Source of the DNA: an uncultured Haloferula sp.
Lineage (GTDB): Bacteria > Verrucomicrobiota > Verrucomicrobiae > Verrucomicrobiales > Akkermansiaceae
Assembly (NCBI GenBank): GCA_946885645.1
Contig: CAMPGU010000098.1
Location: forward strand, 1 to 13,254
Length of the DNA stretch: 13,254 bases
Direction of reading: 5' to 3'
The notes under the pieces are model-generated. The model had not been told where the DNA came from. It saw only the letters and a list, made by a program, of their open reading frames with translations, and made no database searches. Position numbers and translations under genes: made by a program. Shown one piece after another: positions 1 to 6,362 of this stretch (positions are counted from its first letter, which is position 1; every line of letters starts with the position of its first letter).

Positions 1-234
1 GGCCTGTTTCAGCGGTGGGTGAAGCTCCTTCGTCGAGATGTTCAGGTAATGCGTGCGCTGCGGGACTCGGCCGAAGTAGGGCCAGTCGGCGAGCTCCTTC
101 TCGGCCTGGGGGCCGTCGGCGCCCTTTCCGTCTGGGGTGGACCTGGCCGCGGTCGTCGTGCCCGTGGCCGCGTCGCCGCCGTTGCCGCCGCATCCCGACA
201 CCAGGAGCAGGGCGAGCAGGAGAGCTGGCTTCAT
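1..234 (-). CDS. Lipoprotein, PQQ/BamB-like N-terminus (partial, runs off window start)
   Basis: Only the first 78 residues are present; the frame is open to position 1. The protein starts at the ATG read from 234 and opens with a lipoprotein signal: M-K, a leucine/alanine-rich core and a lipobox V-S-G-C with the lipidated cysteine at residue 15. A Gly/Thr/Ala-rich linker follows, as expected for a tethered exported domain. At about residues 52-77 comes W-P-Y-F-G-R-V-P-Q-R-T-H-Y-L-N and then L-H-P-P-L-K-Q. This W-x-x-F-x-x-x-P-x-R-T pattern is what often opens PQQ-like beta-propeller (BamB-type) proteins. From the family I infer a periplasm-facing, membrane-anchored propeller, but none of the blades can be seen here. 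It follows the 292-1551 gene on the same strand after 57 bases and could be co-transcribed. The signal peptide is clear; the propeller assignment is moderate. Confidence 0.6.
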   Translation of the reverse strand, partial: MKPALLLALLLVSGCGGNGGDAATGTTTAARSTPDGKGADGPQAEKELADWPYFGRVPQRTHYLNISTKELHPPLKQA

Positions 235-291
235 CGGCACCGGCGGAGTGTAGCCGCGGAACGGCGGGTGCGAAGCGCGAATGTAAGGGGA

Positions 292-1551
292 TCACGGCCC
301 GGCGACCCCCGCCGCGCAGCAAGGTTTACACCTTTTGGTGCCGGAGGGAGCTTTTTCGGAATCCTCGGGAAGTATTTCCGCGAGTTCCTCCCGGATTTTC
401 TGCTGCCGCGTCGAGCAACGCTTCGTCTCCCCCACCATATCGATGAAACGCTCCAAGTCGCCGTCGCGGGTGAACTGGAAGCCGCTCCCCGAGTCTCCCC
501 AATTTTCTCTCGTTGCATCCAGATGCTGTAGAGCCTCCACGACATGGTTGAAGGATTTCACCTCGAGGTCCCAAAACTCCAGATAGAGTGGCACGGTGGC
601 TTCCACTGACATGGAAACTTTCCGTGTGAGGGGATGTTTGAACGGCTCCTTGATGGAATGTTTTTCGAAGCGCTCCGGAAGATCCTGTAAGATCCGCAGG
701 GCCCTCGCACGGGAGTCGTCGATGCTCTTGCGGATCTTGGCGACCTTGGCGTTGGATTCATGGAGTCCGCGATCCTTGGCAATCCGCTCGAGAGAAAGCA
801 GATCGGTCATGTCCTCTTTTCGGACTAGTCCGAAGAGGTCCTTCCTGACGGCCTCGAGCTCGCGACTGAATTCCAAGGCGAGCAGCCTCAATCGCTCGAG
901 TTCCTCCTGAGCCTCTTTTTTCCTTTCAGTATCGGAGAGGATCCTTTCAGGCGTATCGCTGGAGGTCGGCATCTCAGCTCTGGCTTGCACCCCGGACTCG
1001 GCCCCGGCAACCGGTGCCCCGTGACTCTCCTGCTCCTTCCGCGCCTCCGAGACTTCCCGGGCGATGCGATGTCCCCGCGCCAGACTTCCCATCGAACTGG
1101 CAAACAGGAGTGCAAGCGGCAGCACGAGAATGCCGTAGCAGATGAACAAGGGTGTCCTGAACGACTTCTTGAACGCTGCCGAGATGCCGCCGACCACAAG
1201 GGCAACCACCAGTGCGATCCCCATCGATGTTAGCACGCCTCCGAAGAAGGTGCCGAGCAGATAGGAAAGCCGGGATGGCGGATCTGCCGCGGTCGTCAGA
1301 ACGGAAGAAGCGGGAAAGAGAAGAAGACAGGCCAACAGCGTCATCACGCCTGCGAAAACCTTGCCCCGGGCTTTCTTCGCAAGGGGAGGCGAGGGTGGAG
1401 GAGGAGACGCGATCGCCTGAGCGGACCGCGCGGCAGCCGGGAAGGGGATCCGAAGTTCTTTTCCGCAGGAGGGACAAGCGGCCTGCATTCCCGCAAAGGA
1501 ATCGTCCGCTTCAATATTTTGCCCGCAGCCGGGGCAATCGAAGTTTGGCAT
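292..1551 (-). CDS. Zinc-ribbon, three-TM membrane protein with coiled-coil C-terminal region (uncharacterised)
   Basis: A 419-residue protein I cannot assign to a named family. It begins with a short zinc ribbon: C6-x-x-C9 and C26-x-x-C29, both of C-P-x-C-G type, in residues 4-30. A Pro/Ala linker (39-60) leads to three hydrophobic segments at about 64-89, 97-121 and 134-158. The rest (about 160-300) is rich in Glu, Lys, Arg and Leu and looks like a long coiled coil, followed by a mixed soluble region. The last 12 residues contain a second cysteine cluster (C408, C411, C412). Several verrucomicrobial and planctomycete membrane proteins start with a similar zinc ribbon that faces the cytoplasm, so I infer a cytoplasmic N-terminus. 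The ATG at 1551 is chosen because it lies directly before the zinc ribbon and about 60 bases after a plausible promoter. Function unknown; the coding status is secure from the coherent domain order. Confidence 0.8.
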   Translation of the reverse strand: MPNFDCPGCGQNIEADDSFAGMQAACPSCGKELRIPFPAAARSAQAIASPPPPSPPLAKKARGKVFAGVMTLLACLLLFPASSVLTTAADPPSRLSYLLGTFFGGVLTSMGIALVVALVVGGISAAFKKSFRTPLFICYGILVLPLALLFASSMGSLARGHRIAREVSEARKEQESHGAPVAGAESGVQARAEMPTSSDTPERILSDTERKKEAQEELERLRLLALEFSRELEAVRKDLFGLVRKEDMTDLLSLERIAKDRGLHESNAKVAKIRKSIDDSRARALRILQDLPERFEKHSIKEPFKHPLTRKVSMSVEATVPLYLEFWDLEVKSFNHVVEALQHLDATRENWGDSGSGFQFTRDGDLERFIDMVGETKRCSTRQQKIREELAEILPEDSEKAPSGTKRCKPCCAAGVAGP

Positions 1552-1558
1552 AAGAGGG

Positions 1559-1607
1559 GAGAGACGCGGGGGAAGGTCGCGGCTTTTTCATATCCGCTCC
1601 GTCTCTC
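1559..1607 (-). promoter_or_regulatory. 5'-leader stem-loop before the zinc-ribbon gene
   Basis: GAGAGACG at 1559-1566 is perfectly complementary to CGTCTCTC at 1600-1607. Inside this stem a GCGG/CCGC pair flanks a T-rich loop. Read on the minus strand, the structure begins a few bases after the start site predicted from the promoter at 1616-1644 and ends 7 bases before the ATG. It would therefore form the extreme 5' end of the mRNA and sit beside the start codon. It could stabilise the message or control ribosome access. The inverted repeat is seen directly; the role is inference. Confidence 0.4.
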
Positions 1608-1615
1608 GTGCGTCT

Positions 1616-1644
1616 CATATAGCGCTCAAAATACAAGTGTTCAA
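1616..1644 (-). promoter_or_regulatory. Candidate sigma70-type promoter for the zinc-ribbon gene
   Basis: On the minus strand TTGAAC (1644-1639) is followed after exactly 17 bases by TATATG (1621-1616). Each hexamer matches the housekeeping consensus at four of six positions, and the local sequence is clearly more AT-rich than its surroundings. The predicted start site would be near 1609, giving a leader of about 58 bases before the ATG at 1551. No factor-binding site is evident. Confidence 0.4.
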
Positions 1645-1722
1645 GAGAATACTTCGCAATTCCTTTTCTTTCCGCGCGCGGGATCGCCCGCTTTCCATGT
1701 CCTCCCGCTGCGGCGGCAGGGC

Positions 1723-2352
1723 TCAGCGGGCCGAATCCTTGGTGATCGTAAAACCTTGCCCGAGCAAGAAGTTGATTCCCGCGATCTGCTGGTGCTGCTC
1801 CTTGTTGGCCAAGAGGACCAGCTTGTCCCCGGAAAGGCCAACCTCCATCCAAGCCTCCAGCCTCACTCCGTACTGGGTATAGGCGGCGGCGACGTCCTTC
1901 TTAGCCGGCTTTGCTCCGAGCCCGAGCTTCCGGCGTATTCCAGGCGCGAGCGGGTAGATCTCGAGGTACCAGTCTTCCACGATCTCGGACGCGTTTTCCG
2001 CCCGCAATATTCCCGGGCCTTTCTTCAAGCCCCACTTGGATGCATCGCCCGCGTAGCGGAGGGCCTCGTAGAAGGGCACATCCTTCAAATGCATCGTAAT
2101 CCACGGACCTTTCGCGGCACCGCTCTTGTTTTCATAGTCCACGAGCGCCACGGGGAAGGAGAGGTCCGGATGCTGCCGCCGCCACTCCGCCTCTATCCTG
2201 GCGAAGGATTGCTCGAAAGTCTGGCTCTCCAAATCGAGGGCGGGAATTCTGCTGGTGAGCAGGGCTTCCAAGCTCGGCCCCGTCGAGAGGGGACTCTCGG
2301 CGTTGAGGGGCAAAAGAAAGGACGCCAGAATGAAAAGAACCGGATATTTCAT
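1723..2352 (-). CDS. Small exported protein with STN-like domain (uncharacterised)
   Basis: A 209-residue protein starting MKYPVLFILASFLLPLNAES, a convincing Sec signal peptide with a likely cut after A18. Residues 38-110 combine a Leu/Phe-rich helix (LESQTFEQSFARIE), a strand ending in the I-T-M-H-L-K-D-V-P motif and a following E-A-L-R-Y helix. This resembles the short secretin/TonB N-terminal (STN) type of domain found in many verrucomicrobial exported proteins. A later section (about 155-198), with 'YGVRLEAWMEVGLSGDKLVLLANKEQHQQI' in its course, resembles the 'put on a value, then compare copies' half of those proteins. I infer a periplasmic or envelope role but no reaction. A longer reading from 2409 exists, but its first 19 residues would sit in front of the signal peptide, so I chose 2352. 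It lies 110 bases downstream of the 2463-2834 gene. Confidence 0.7.
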   Translation of the reverse strand: MKYPVLFILASFLLPLNAESPLSTGPSLEALLTSRIPALDLESQTFEQSFARIEAEWRRQHPDLSFPVALVDYENKSGAAKGPWITMHLKDVPFYEALRYAGDASKWGLKKGPGILRAENASEIVEDWYLEIYPLAPGIRRKLGLGAKPAKKDVAAAYTQYGVRLEAWMEVGLSGDKLVLLANKEQHQQIAGINFLLGQGFTITKDSAR

Positions 2353-2462
2353 CAAAGCATCGGCGATTGTGCCTCCCTGACATCTCCCATGGGCATCCGG
2401 AAAAGTCATCTCAAAAGCACTTCCTTAATCTCAAGGGGTGGCAGTGGGAACGGAGCGTGCCT

Positions 2463-2834
2463 TCAGGAATGCCCTTCACCCTTGACGACAACCTTCCCCT
2501 CAGAATCGAAACCGATGCAGTAGAACCAGTTCGTACCGTTGATCCACAGTAAATATTCCACCGCTGAAGAGCGTTCCGCAGCTTCGAAGTAATTCTCGAA
2601 GCCGTGCCTCTGAGGCAGACAGAACACATCTTTCGTCTGCCACGGTTGACCCAGGGCGGCCATTGCCTGCCACTTCTCTGCCCCGGGTGAGATGGCTTCA
2701 TAGGACTTCTGCAGGTTTCGATCGAAGCCGAAGAAGACTGATCGGGGTCCCCTTAAAACTTCAAGCGTTCCGAGAACTCCGAGAGTGAAGAAGGCGAGAA
2801 GCGCCCCTGCCGCGATCGATCGTTTCCGTTTCAT
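2463..2834 (-). CDS. Small membrane-anchored protein, possible BamE/SmpA-like fold (uncharacterised)
   Basis: A 123-residue protein with a basic N-terminus (MKRKR) and one hydrophobic segment at about residues 7-26 that acts as an anchor or uncleaved signal. The rest is soluble. Residues 44-66 (Y-E-A-I-S-P-G, then M-A-A-L-G-Q-P-W) followed by a beta-rich stretch ending in I-G-F-D-S-E-G-K-V-V resemble the small BamE/SmpA-type domain, in which a helix with 'x-G-M-s-x-x-x-V-x-x-x-L-G-x-P' precedes strands. There is no lipobox cysteine, so it is not a BamE lipoprotein. The two cysteines (72 and 106) are far apart and could pair outside the cytoplasm. It follows plsX by 54 bases on the same strand, but that gap holds two hairpins, so it may be a separate unit. 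Domain resemblance is weak; coding status is fairly safe. Confidence 0.6.
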   Translation of the reverse strand: MKRKRSIAAGALLAFFTLGVLGTLEVLRGPRSVFFGFDRNLQKSYEAISPGAEKWQAMAALGQPWQTKDVFCLPQRHGFENYFEAAERSSAVEYLLWINGTNWFYCIGFDSEGKVVVKGEGHS

Positions 2835-2837
2835 GAG

Positions 2838-2887
2838 GCCAGGGTGCCTGGCATGGAGGACATTTTTCTCGGGCGGCGGGTCCCGAG
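2838..2887 (-). repeat. Two perfect hairpins in the plsX downstream gap
   Basis: Stem CTCGGG (2868-2873) pairs with CCCGAG (2882-2887) around an 8-base loop, directly after the plsX stop at 2889. GCCAGG (2838-2843) pairs with CCTGGC (2847-2852) around a 3-base loop, only 3 bases before the start codon of the next gene at 2834. Neither is followed by a T-run on the minus strand, so they are not textbook terminators. They could protect the plsX 3' end or limit translation of the next gene. Confidence 0.4.
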
Positions 2888-2888
2888 C

Positions 2889-3917
2889 CTATACCCCCGC
2901 CACCTGCCGCAGCGTCTCCTCGATGTGGGGATTCACCTCGTGCTCGTAGGTCTCCATTCCCACACGGATGGCATTCCGGACCGCCACGGCGGTGGAGCCG
3001 CCGTGGGCGATGATGACCACGCCATTTACCCCCAGCAGGGGGCTGCCGCCGTAGGATTCGGCGCTGGCGCGCTCCTTAAGGGCCATGAAAGCACCTTTTG
3101 AAATCCTGGCTCCGAGCATGCGGATCGGGCTGGCGGTGAGCTCGGCTTTGAGCCACTTGAACATGGCCTTCGCGGTGGCTTCGCAGGACTTGAGGACGAC
3201 GTTGCCGGTGAAGCCGTCGCAGAGAACGACATCGAGCTGCGTCTCGAAGAGATCATGGCCCTCGACATTGCCTACGAACTCGAAGGGTGCCTTGCCGGAG
3301 TCCGCGAATTGCTTGAGCAGCGCGAAGGTCTCCTTGGTGAAAGTCGTGCCTTTCTCGTCTTCCTCGCCATTCGACATCAAGCCCACCTTCGGTAGCTTCA
3401 CGCCTAGCACGTGCTTGGCGAAGGCGCTGCCCATGACGGCATAGACCAGCAGGTGCTCCGGCTTGGCTTCGGGATTCGCGCCGGCGTCCAGCAAGTGGCA
3501 CATGCCGTGTTCGTTCGGCAGGCCGGAGGCGATACCCGCGCGGTCCACGCCCTCGATCAGGCGGAGCTTGATGGTGGCGGAGGCAACGGCGGCACCGGTG
3601 TTTCCCGCGGAAACGAAGGCGTGTGCTTCGCCCGATTTCACCAGGTCCATCGCCACGTTGATGGAAGACTGCTTCTTGCGGCGCACCGTCTTGGCACCCG
3701 GCTCGGCCATGCCGATGACCTCGGGGGCGTGAACGATCCCCACGCGGGGATCCGCGAGCGAGAGCCCTTGTTTCACGCACTCCGCCTCCAGCGCGGCCTG
3801 ATCCCCGACGAGGAAGATCTTCTCGATGGTGGGGTATAGCCGGAGGGCTTCTTTCGCCCCTCCGATATTGACGGCGGGGGCGTGGTCGCCGCCCATGGCA
3901 TCGAGCGCTACTTTCAT
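2889..3917 (-). CDS. plsX: Phosphate acyltransferase PlsX
   Basis: PlsX converts acyl-ACP and inorganic phosphate into acyl-phosphate, the acyl donor PlsY uses for the first step of phospholipid synthesis. It acts at the inner face of the cytoplasmic membrane. The 342-residue length is typical. The protein opens with the family signature M-K-V-A-L-D-A-M-G-G-D-H-A-P. It also shows the V-S-A-G-N-T-G-A element near residue 103, the L-C-D-G-F-T-G-N-V-V-L-K motif near residue 233 and the S-P-L-L-G-V-N-G-V-V-I-I-A-H-G motif near residue 293, all characteristic of PlsX. It lies 88 bases after rpmF in the common yceD-rpmF-plsX order, which often continues into fabH; fabH is absent here. The next gene downstream is an unrelated small protein. 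No ribosome binding site is evident before the ATG. Function is secure. Confidence 0.97.
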   Translation of the reverse strand: MKVALDAMGGDHAPAVNIGGAKEALRLYPTIEKIFLVGDQAALEAECVKQGLSLADPRVGIVHAPEVIGMAEPGAKTVRRKKQSSINVAMDLVKSGEAHAFVSAGNTGAAVASATIKLRLIEGVDRAGIASGLPNEHGMCHLLDAGANPEAKPEHLLVYAVMGSAFAKHVLGVKLPKVGLMSNGEEDEKGTTFTKETFALLKQFADSGKAPFEFVGNVEGHDLFETQLDVVLCDGFTGNVVLKSCEATAKAMFKWLKAELTASPIRMLGARISKGAFMALKERASAESYGGSPLLGVNGVVIIAHGGSTAVAVRNAIRVGMETYEHEVNPHIEETLRQVAGV

Positions 3918-3946
3918 CGCGGGTGCTACGTGGGTCCCGGATACAA

Positions 3947-3982
3947 CAAATCACCGTGCCGGAAAAGCCGGCACGGCGATTT
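3947..3982 (-). terminator. Strong hairpin between rpmF and plsX (terminator or attenuator)
   Basis: CCGTGCCGG (3954-3962) is perfectly complementary to CCGGCACGG (3968-3976) around a 5-base loop. One mismatch further out, AAATC (3948-3952) pairs with GATTT (3978-3982). On the minus strand the core stem is followed by the T-rich TGATTTGTTGT, so a short intrinsic terminator is possible, or the A/T-rich part can extend the stem. Placed 30 bases before plsX, it may reduce read-through from rpmF and set the ratio of L32 to PlsX. Structure seen; function inferred. Confidence 0.55.
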
Positions 3983-3999
3983 GGATAAATCCGGGGCGG

Positions 4000-4015
4000 C
4001 GCGCTTCAGAGCGCG
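4000..4015 (-). repeat. Hairpin with the rpmF stop codon in its loop
   Basis: CGCGCT (4000-4005) pairs perfectly with AGCGCG (4010-4015). On the minus strand the four-base loop is CTGA, which contains the TGA stop of rpmF (4008-4006). The last codons and stop of rpmF are therefore part of a 6-bp GC stem. It may be chance in GC-rich DNA, but together with the stronger hairpin at 3947-3982 it makes the rpmF 3' region unusually structured. Confidence 0.4.
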
Positions 4016-4188
4016 TCCACTTCAAGAACCTTGCGGCCGGCGTAATAGCCGCAGGAAGGGCAGGCGATGTGCGAAGGCACGCGGCTGCCGCACTCGGAGC
4101 AAGACTTGAAGATCGGGGCGCGCCAGCGATTGGCGCCTCGGCGCATCTTTTGCCGGCTTTTGGACTGACGGCGCTTTGGTACGGCCAT
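4006..4188 (-). CDS. rpmF: 50S ribosomal protein L32
   Basis: A 60-residue protein of the usual L32 size. It begins M-A-V-P-K-R-R-Q-S-K-S-R-Q, the conserved basic N-terminus of L32, and carries a full zinc quartet at C30, C33, C43 and C46 (C-x-x-C ... C-x-x-C), so it is the zinc-binding form. It is a structural protein of the large ribosomal subunit. It starts 13 bases after the stop of the DUF177 gene and precedes plsX, an order found in many bacteria. The start lacks a clear Shine-Dalgarno sequence. The 3' end lies inside a hairpin and is followed by a second, stronger one. Confidence 0.97.
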   Translation of the reverse strand: MAVPKRRQSKSRQKMRRGANRWRAPIFKSCSECGSRVPSHIACPSCGYYAGRKVLEVDAL

Positions 4189-4201
4189 GGCGGTAAAGGT
4201 A

Positions 4202-4705
4202 TTAGCGTTCGGAATCTAGGTTATCCAGTGCATCAAGGGCCGACCAGCGGTCGTCCCCTGCGGCGCGGGGGCGGGTCTCTACCGTATCTTCCGCGGGTTT
4301 GTCCACCGCCAAATACCGTGAATCGATCTCACAATGCATCGGTTCGTCCGCTTCGTCGCAGCGGGGGTAATCGGGAATCTCCAGCAGAACCTCCTCCCGC
4401 AGGGCGTCCGTCGCGTCCACAACTCCCTCCTGTTCAATCTCAACGGCAATATTCGCAGGCTCGACCCGGAGGGTTTTCACGAAGGGATGAAGGGTCCGTA
4501 CGCAGGTCAATTCGAAGGGCACGGAAAGGCTTCCGGAAAGAAGCAATTCAGAGCCGAAACGCTGAACGTGGAGGTCGTAGGAAAGGGGACCCACGGGCTG
4601 CGGATCATGGGCCGGGAGGTCGAAAATCTCCGGGGGAAGCTCCCCGCTGAAATTCTTGCCTTCCTCCGGCAGGGTGAACAGGTCGATGGATAGGCGGGAG
4701 GACAT
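4202..4705 (-). CDS. yceD: DUF177 (YceD-type) protein upstream of rpmF
   Basis: A 167-residue protein of the DUF177 family, recognised by its place directly before rpmF and by its layout: a beta-rich N-terminal half (45-90), the C-x-R-x-L-x-P-F element (residues 68-75), an acidic turn, the L-R-E-E-V-L-L-E-I-P motif (102-111) and a W-x-x-L-x-x-L-x-x-L tail (154-163). In YceD proteins the element usually reads C-x-R-C-L; here the second cysteine is Thr71. C116 and C125 remain, so any metal site has three cysteines rather than the usual four. YceD-type proteins are linked to 23S rRNA maturation or ribosome assembly, from work in E. coli and plants; that role is known for the family, not seen here. 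It is the first gene of the rpmF-plsX cluster, 170 bases after the redoxin gene. Confidence 0.88.
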   Translation of the reverse strand: MSSRLSIDLFTLPEEGKNFSGELPPEIFDLPAHDPQPVGPLSYDLHVQRFGSELLLSGSLSVPFELTCVRTLHPFVKTLRVEPANIAVEIEQEGVVDATDALREEVLLEIPDYPRCDEADEPMHCEIDSRYLAVDKPAEDTVETRPRAAGDDRWSALDALDNLDSER

Positions 4706-4860
4706 GGGCGGGCAATATGGGGTGTCGGCACGGAGATTTCAACCGGCATCCGGCGATGTGCAACGGGAAATGCCGCAGCGCCGCTCCGGTGGATCTCTCC
4801 ACGCGTCACCACGCCCAGGGGCAGCACCGCGCGGTAAAATCCGGTATTCGCTCCACAGAG

Positions 4861-4874
4861 GCCTCCTGGGAGGC
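4861..4874 (-). terminator. Short palindrome after the redoxin stop
   Basis: GCCTCC (4861-4866) pairs with GGAGGC (4869-4874), directly adjoining the stop codon at 4875-4877; with only two unpaired bases, a real loop would open to four. There is no T-run, so it is at best a weak terminator or 3'-end protecting stem. Confidence 0.25.
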
Positions 4875-6035
4875 TCAGGGCATGCCTTCCAGCGCCTTCG
4901 CGATCTGACGGCGGAGCTCCACCGGGTCGAGCTGGGCGCTATGGCGCCAGAGGATCTCGCCTTTCGGGGAAAGCAGGACTGTGTGCGGCTGGGCACCGGT
5001 CCATTCCTTGTCGATCGCCTCGGCCAGCAGGTCGGGGTTTTCGCCGGAGAAGATGTAGTTGTTCGAGCTGCGGCCCTCCTTCTCCAGAGCGCCCTTTGTC
5101 TTGTCGGAGAGGGCGGCGTGTTGCTTCTCCAGGAATTTCTTCGCCTTTCCCTCCGCTTCCGGCGGATCCAGGCTGATGGAGATGAAATCGAAGGAGCGGT
5201 TCTGGAAGCGACGGTAGGCATCCACCAGATCGGGGAACTCCGCCACGCAGGGACCGCAGGTGGTGGACCAGAAATTGATCAGGCGCACGTTGCCGGAGGC
5301 ATTCGCCCGCAGCTTCTTCGCCAGCTCCGCATCCAGCTTGTCGAGGGTCACCGGCTTGGCTTCCCAATTCTTCTGGTCCTTATCCTGCCATTCCTTCTTC
5401 CAGGCCCATTTCGTCGAGCAGCCGAAGGACCGGGTGGTCGGCGTCGCCACCGGCTTGCCCGCCAGCAGGGAGTCCAGCGCGTCCTTCACGTAGCTCTTTT
5501 CCACCGGACCCTTCTTGCGGGCGGCATCGTCCATGCGGCCGGTGTAGGCCAGCTTCCGGTCCTCGCCGAAGATGAAGACGTGCGGGGTCGATTGTGCGCC
5601 GCAGGCCATGCTCAGGGTCTGGGTCTCGCCATCGTAGAGGTAGGGGAAGGTCCAATTGTTGTCCTTCGCGAAAAGCGGCATCTCCTCGAAGGTGTCGCCG
5701 TGCGCGCCGTAGCCCAGTTCATCCGGCGTGATGCCCAGCGGGCTGCTGCTGCTGATAGCCACCACGGCCACGCCCTTATCCTTGTAGGCCTGGTGGATCT
5801 CCTCCATCCGCGGCGCCGCGGCGATCGCGTCCGGGCAATGGTTGCAGGTGAAGATCAGGCACAGCACTTTCGCGTCCTTGAAATCGGCGCAGGCATAGGT
5901 CTTGCCGTCGATCCCCGGCAGCGAGAAATCCGGCACCGGCGAGCCGATGGCCAGCACCGGCGGCGTCGGCGGATCCGCGGCAAACGCAACGGCAGTCGTC
6001 GCGACAAAGGCAAAGGAGAAGGCGAGGTTTTTCAT
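4875..6035 (-). CDS. Exported redoxin/TlpA double-thioredoxin protein
   Basis: A 386-residue exported protein with two thioredoxin-fold domains. A Sec signal (MKNLAFSFAFVATTAVAFAA) is followed at 30-190 by a redoxin/AhpC-TSA-like domain with C64-N-H-C67-P in place of the usual C-x-x-C, and by the T-P151 loop expected opposite the active site. The segment ends with F-G-C-S-T-K-W (204-210), a motif typical of this redoxin group. The second domain (about 228-386) is TlpA-like, with W-S-T-T-C260-G-P-C263 and a cis-proline loop at Q349-P350. It therefore probably reduces or exchanges disulfides outside the cytoplasm, perhaps in cytochrome c or metal handling; the substrate is not shown. Double domains of this kind are common in Verrucomicrobiota and Planctomycetes. 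It stands alone, with divergent DNA upstream and the rpmF cluster downstream. Confidence 0.85.
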   Translation of the reverse strand: MKNLAFSFAFVATTAVAFAADPPTPPVLAIGSPVPDFSLPGIDGKTYACADFKDAKVLCLIFTCNHCPDAIAAAPRMEEIHQAYKDKGVAVVAISSSSPLGITPDELGYGAHGDTFEEMPLFAKDNNWTFPYLYDGETQTLSMACGAQSTPHVFIFGEDRKLAYTGRMDDAARKKGPVEKSYVKDALDSLLAGKPVATPTTRSFGCSTKWAWKKEWQDKDQKNWEAKPVTLDKLDAELAKKLRANASGNVRLINFWSTTCGPCVAEFPDLVDAYRRFQNRSFDFISISLDPPEAEGKAKKFLEKQHAALSDKTKGALEKEGRSSNNYIFSGENPDLLAEAIDKEWTGAQPHTVLLSPKGEILWRHSAQLDPVELRRQIAKALEGMP

Positions 6036-6362
6036 GGGTCGTCGGTGAATGGAAGAGGCTCTAAGAAGGTCGTTGGGATCGGGGAATTCGGTCAGGATCC
6101 GAGGATACGGGACAGGAAAGCGGGATTTTGCTAGGAGAGCAAGGGGGTAGAGATATTCCCTCGAAGGGACGAGGAGTCGTTTCAGGAAGCCTCCGGAGCC
6201 GCTGTCGATTCTCGGCGGCAGTTTCGCAACGAAGGCATGCAGTTGAGGCGGGGTGGTTGGCCGCTGCTGCGGGCTTCTGCACCTTTGCAGGGAAATCCGG
6301 CAAGGCTCCCCGGGTTCGTGAGCTTGATCTCAGGCTAGCGCACTACCATATCTTCAGCAGCC
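6036..6362. other. 327-bp divergent intergenic region, no gene seen
   Basis: This gap separates the minus-strand redoxin gene from the plus-strand DUF4272 gene and should hold both promoters. I see no convincing -35/-10 pair on either strand. The best plus-strand guess is TTGATC then CATATC after 17 bases, ending just before the DUF4272 ATG, which would leave almost no leader. Two small perfect hairpins are present: TTGCT/AGCAA at 6128-6142 and TCCCT/AGGGA at 6157-6169. The short open frames here are proline- and arginine-rich with no domain signal, and I do not regard them as genes. Confidence 0.4.

Noticed and set aside
4656..6134. Plus-strand 492-codon open frame antisense to the redoxin gene
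   Set aside because: Composition is Arg/Gly/His-rich with no fold signal, while the opposite strand encodes two clear thioredoxin domains.
6061..6303. Minus-strand 80-codon open frame in the divergent gap
   Set aside because: Proline-, arginine- and serine-rich, no conserved motif and no good start context.
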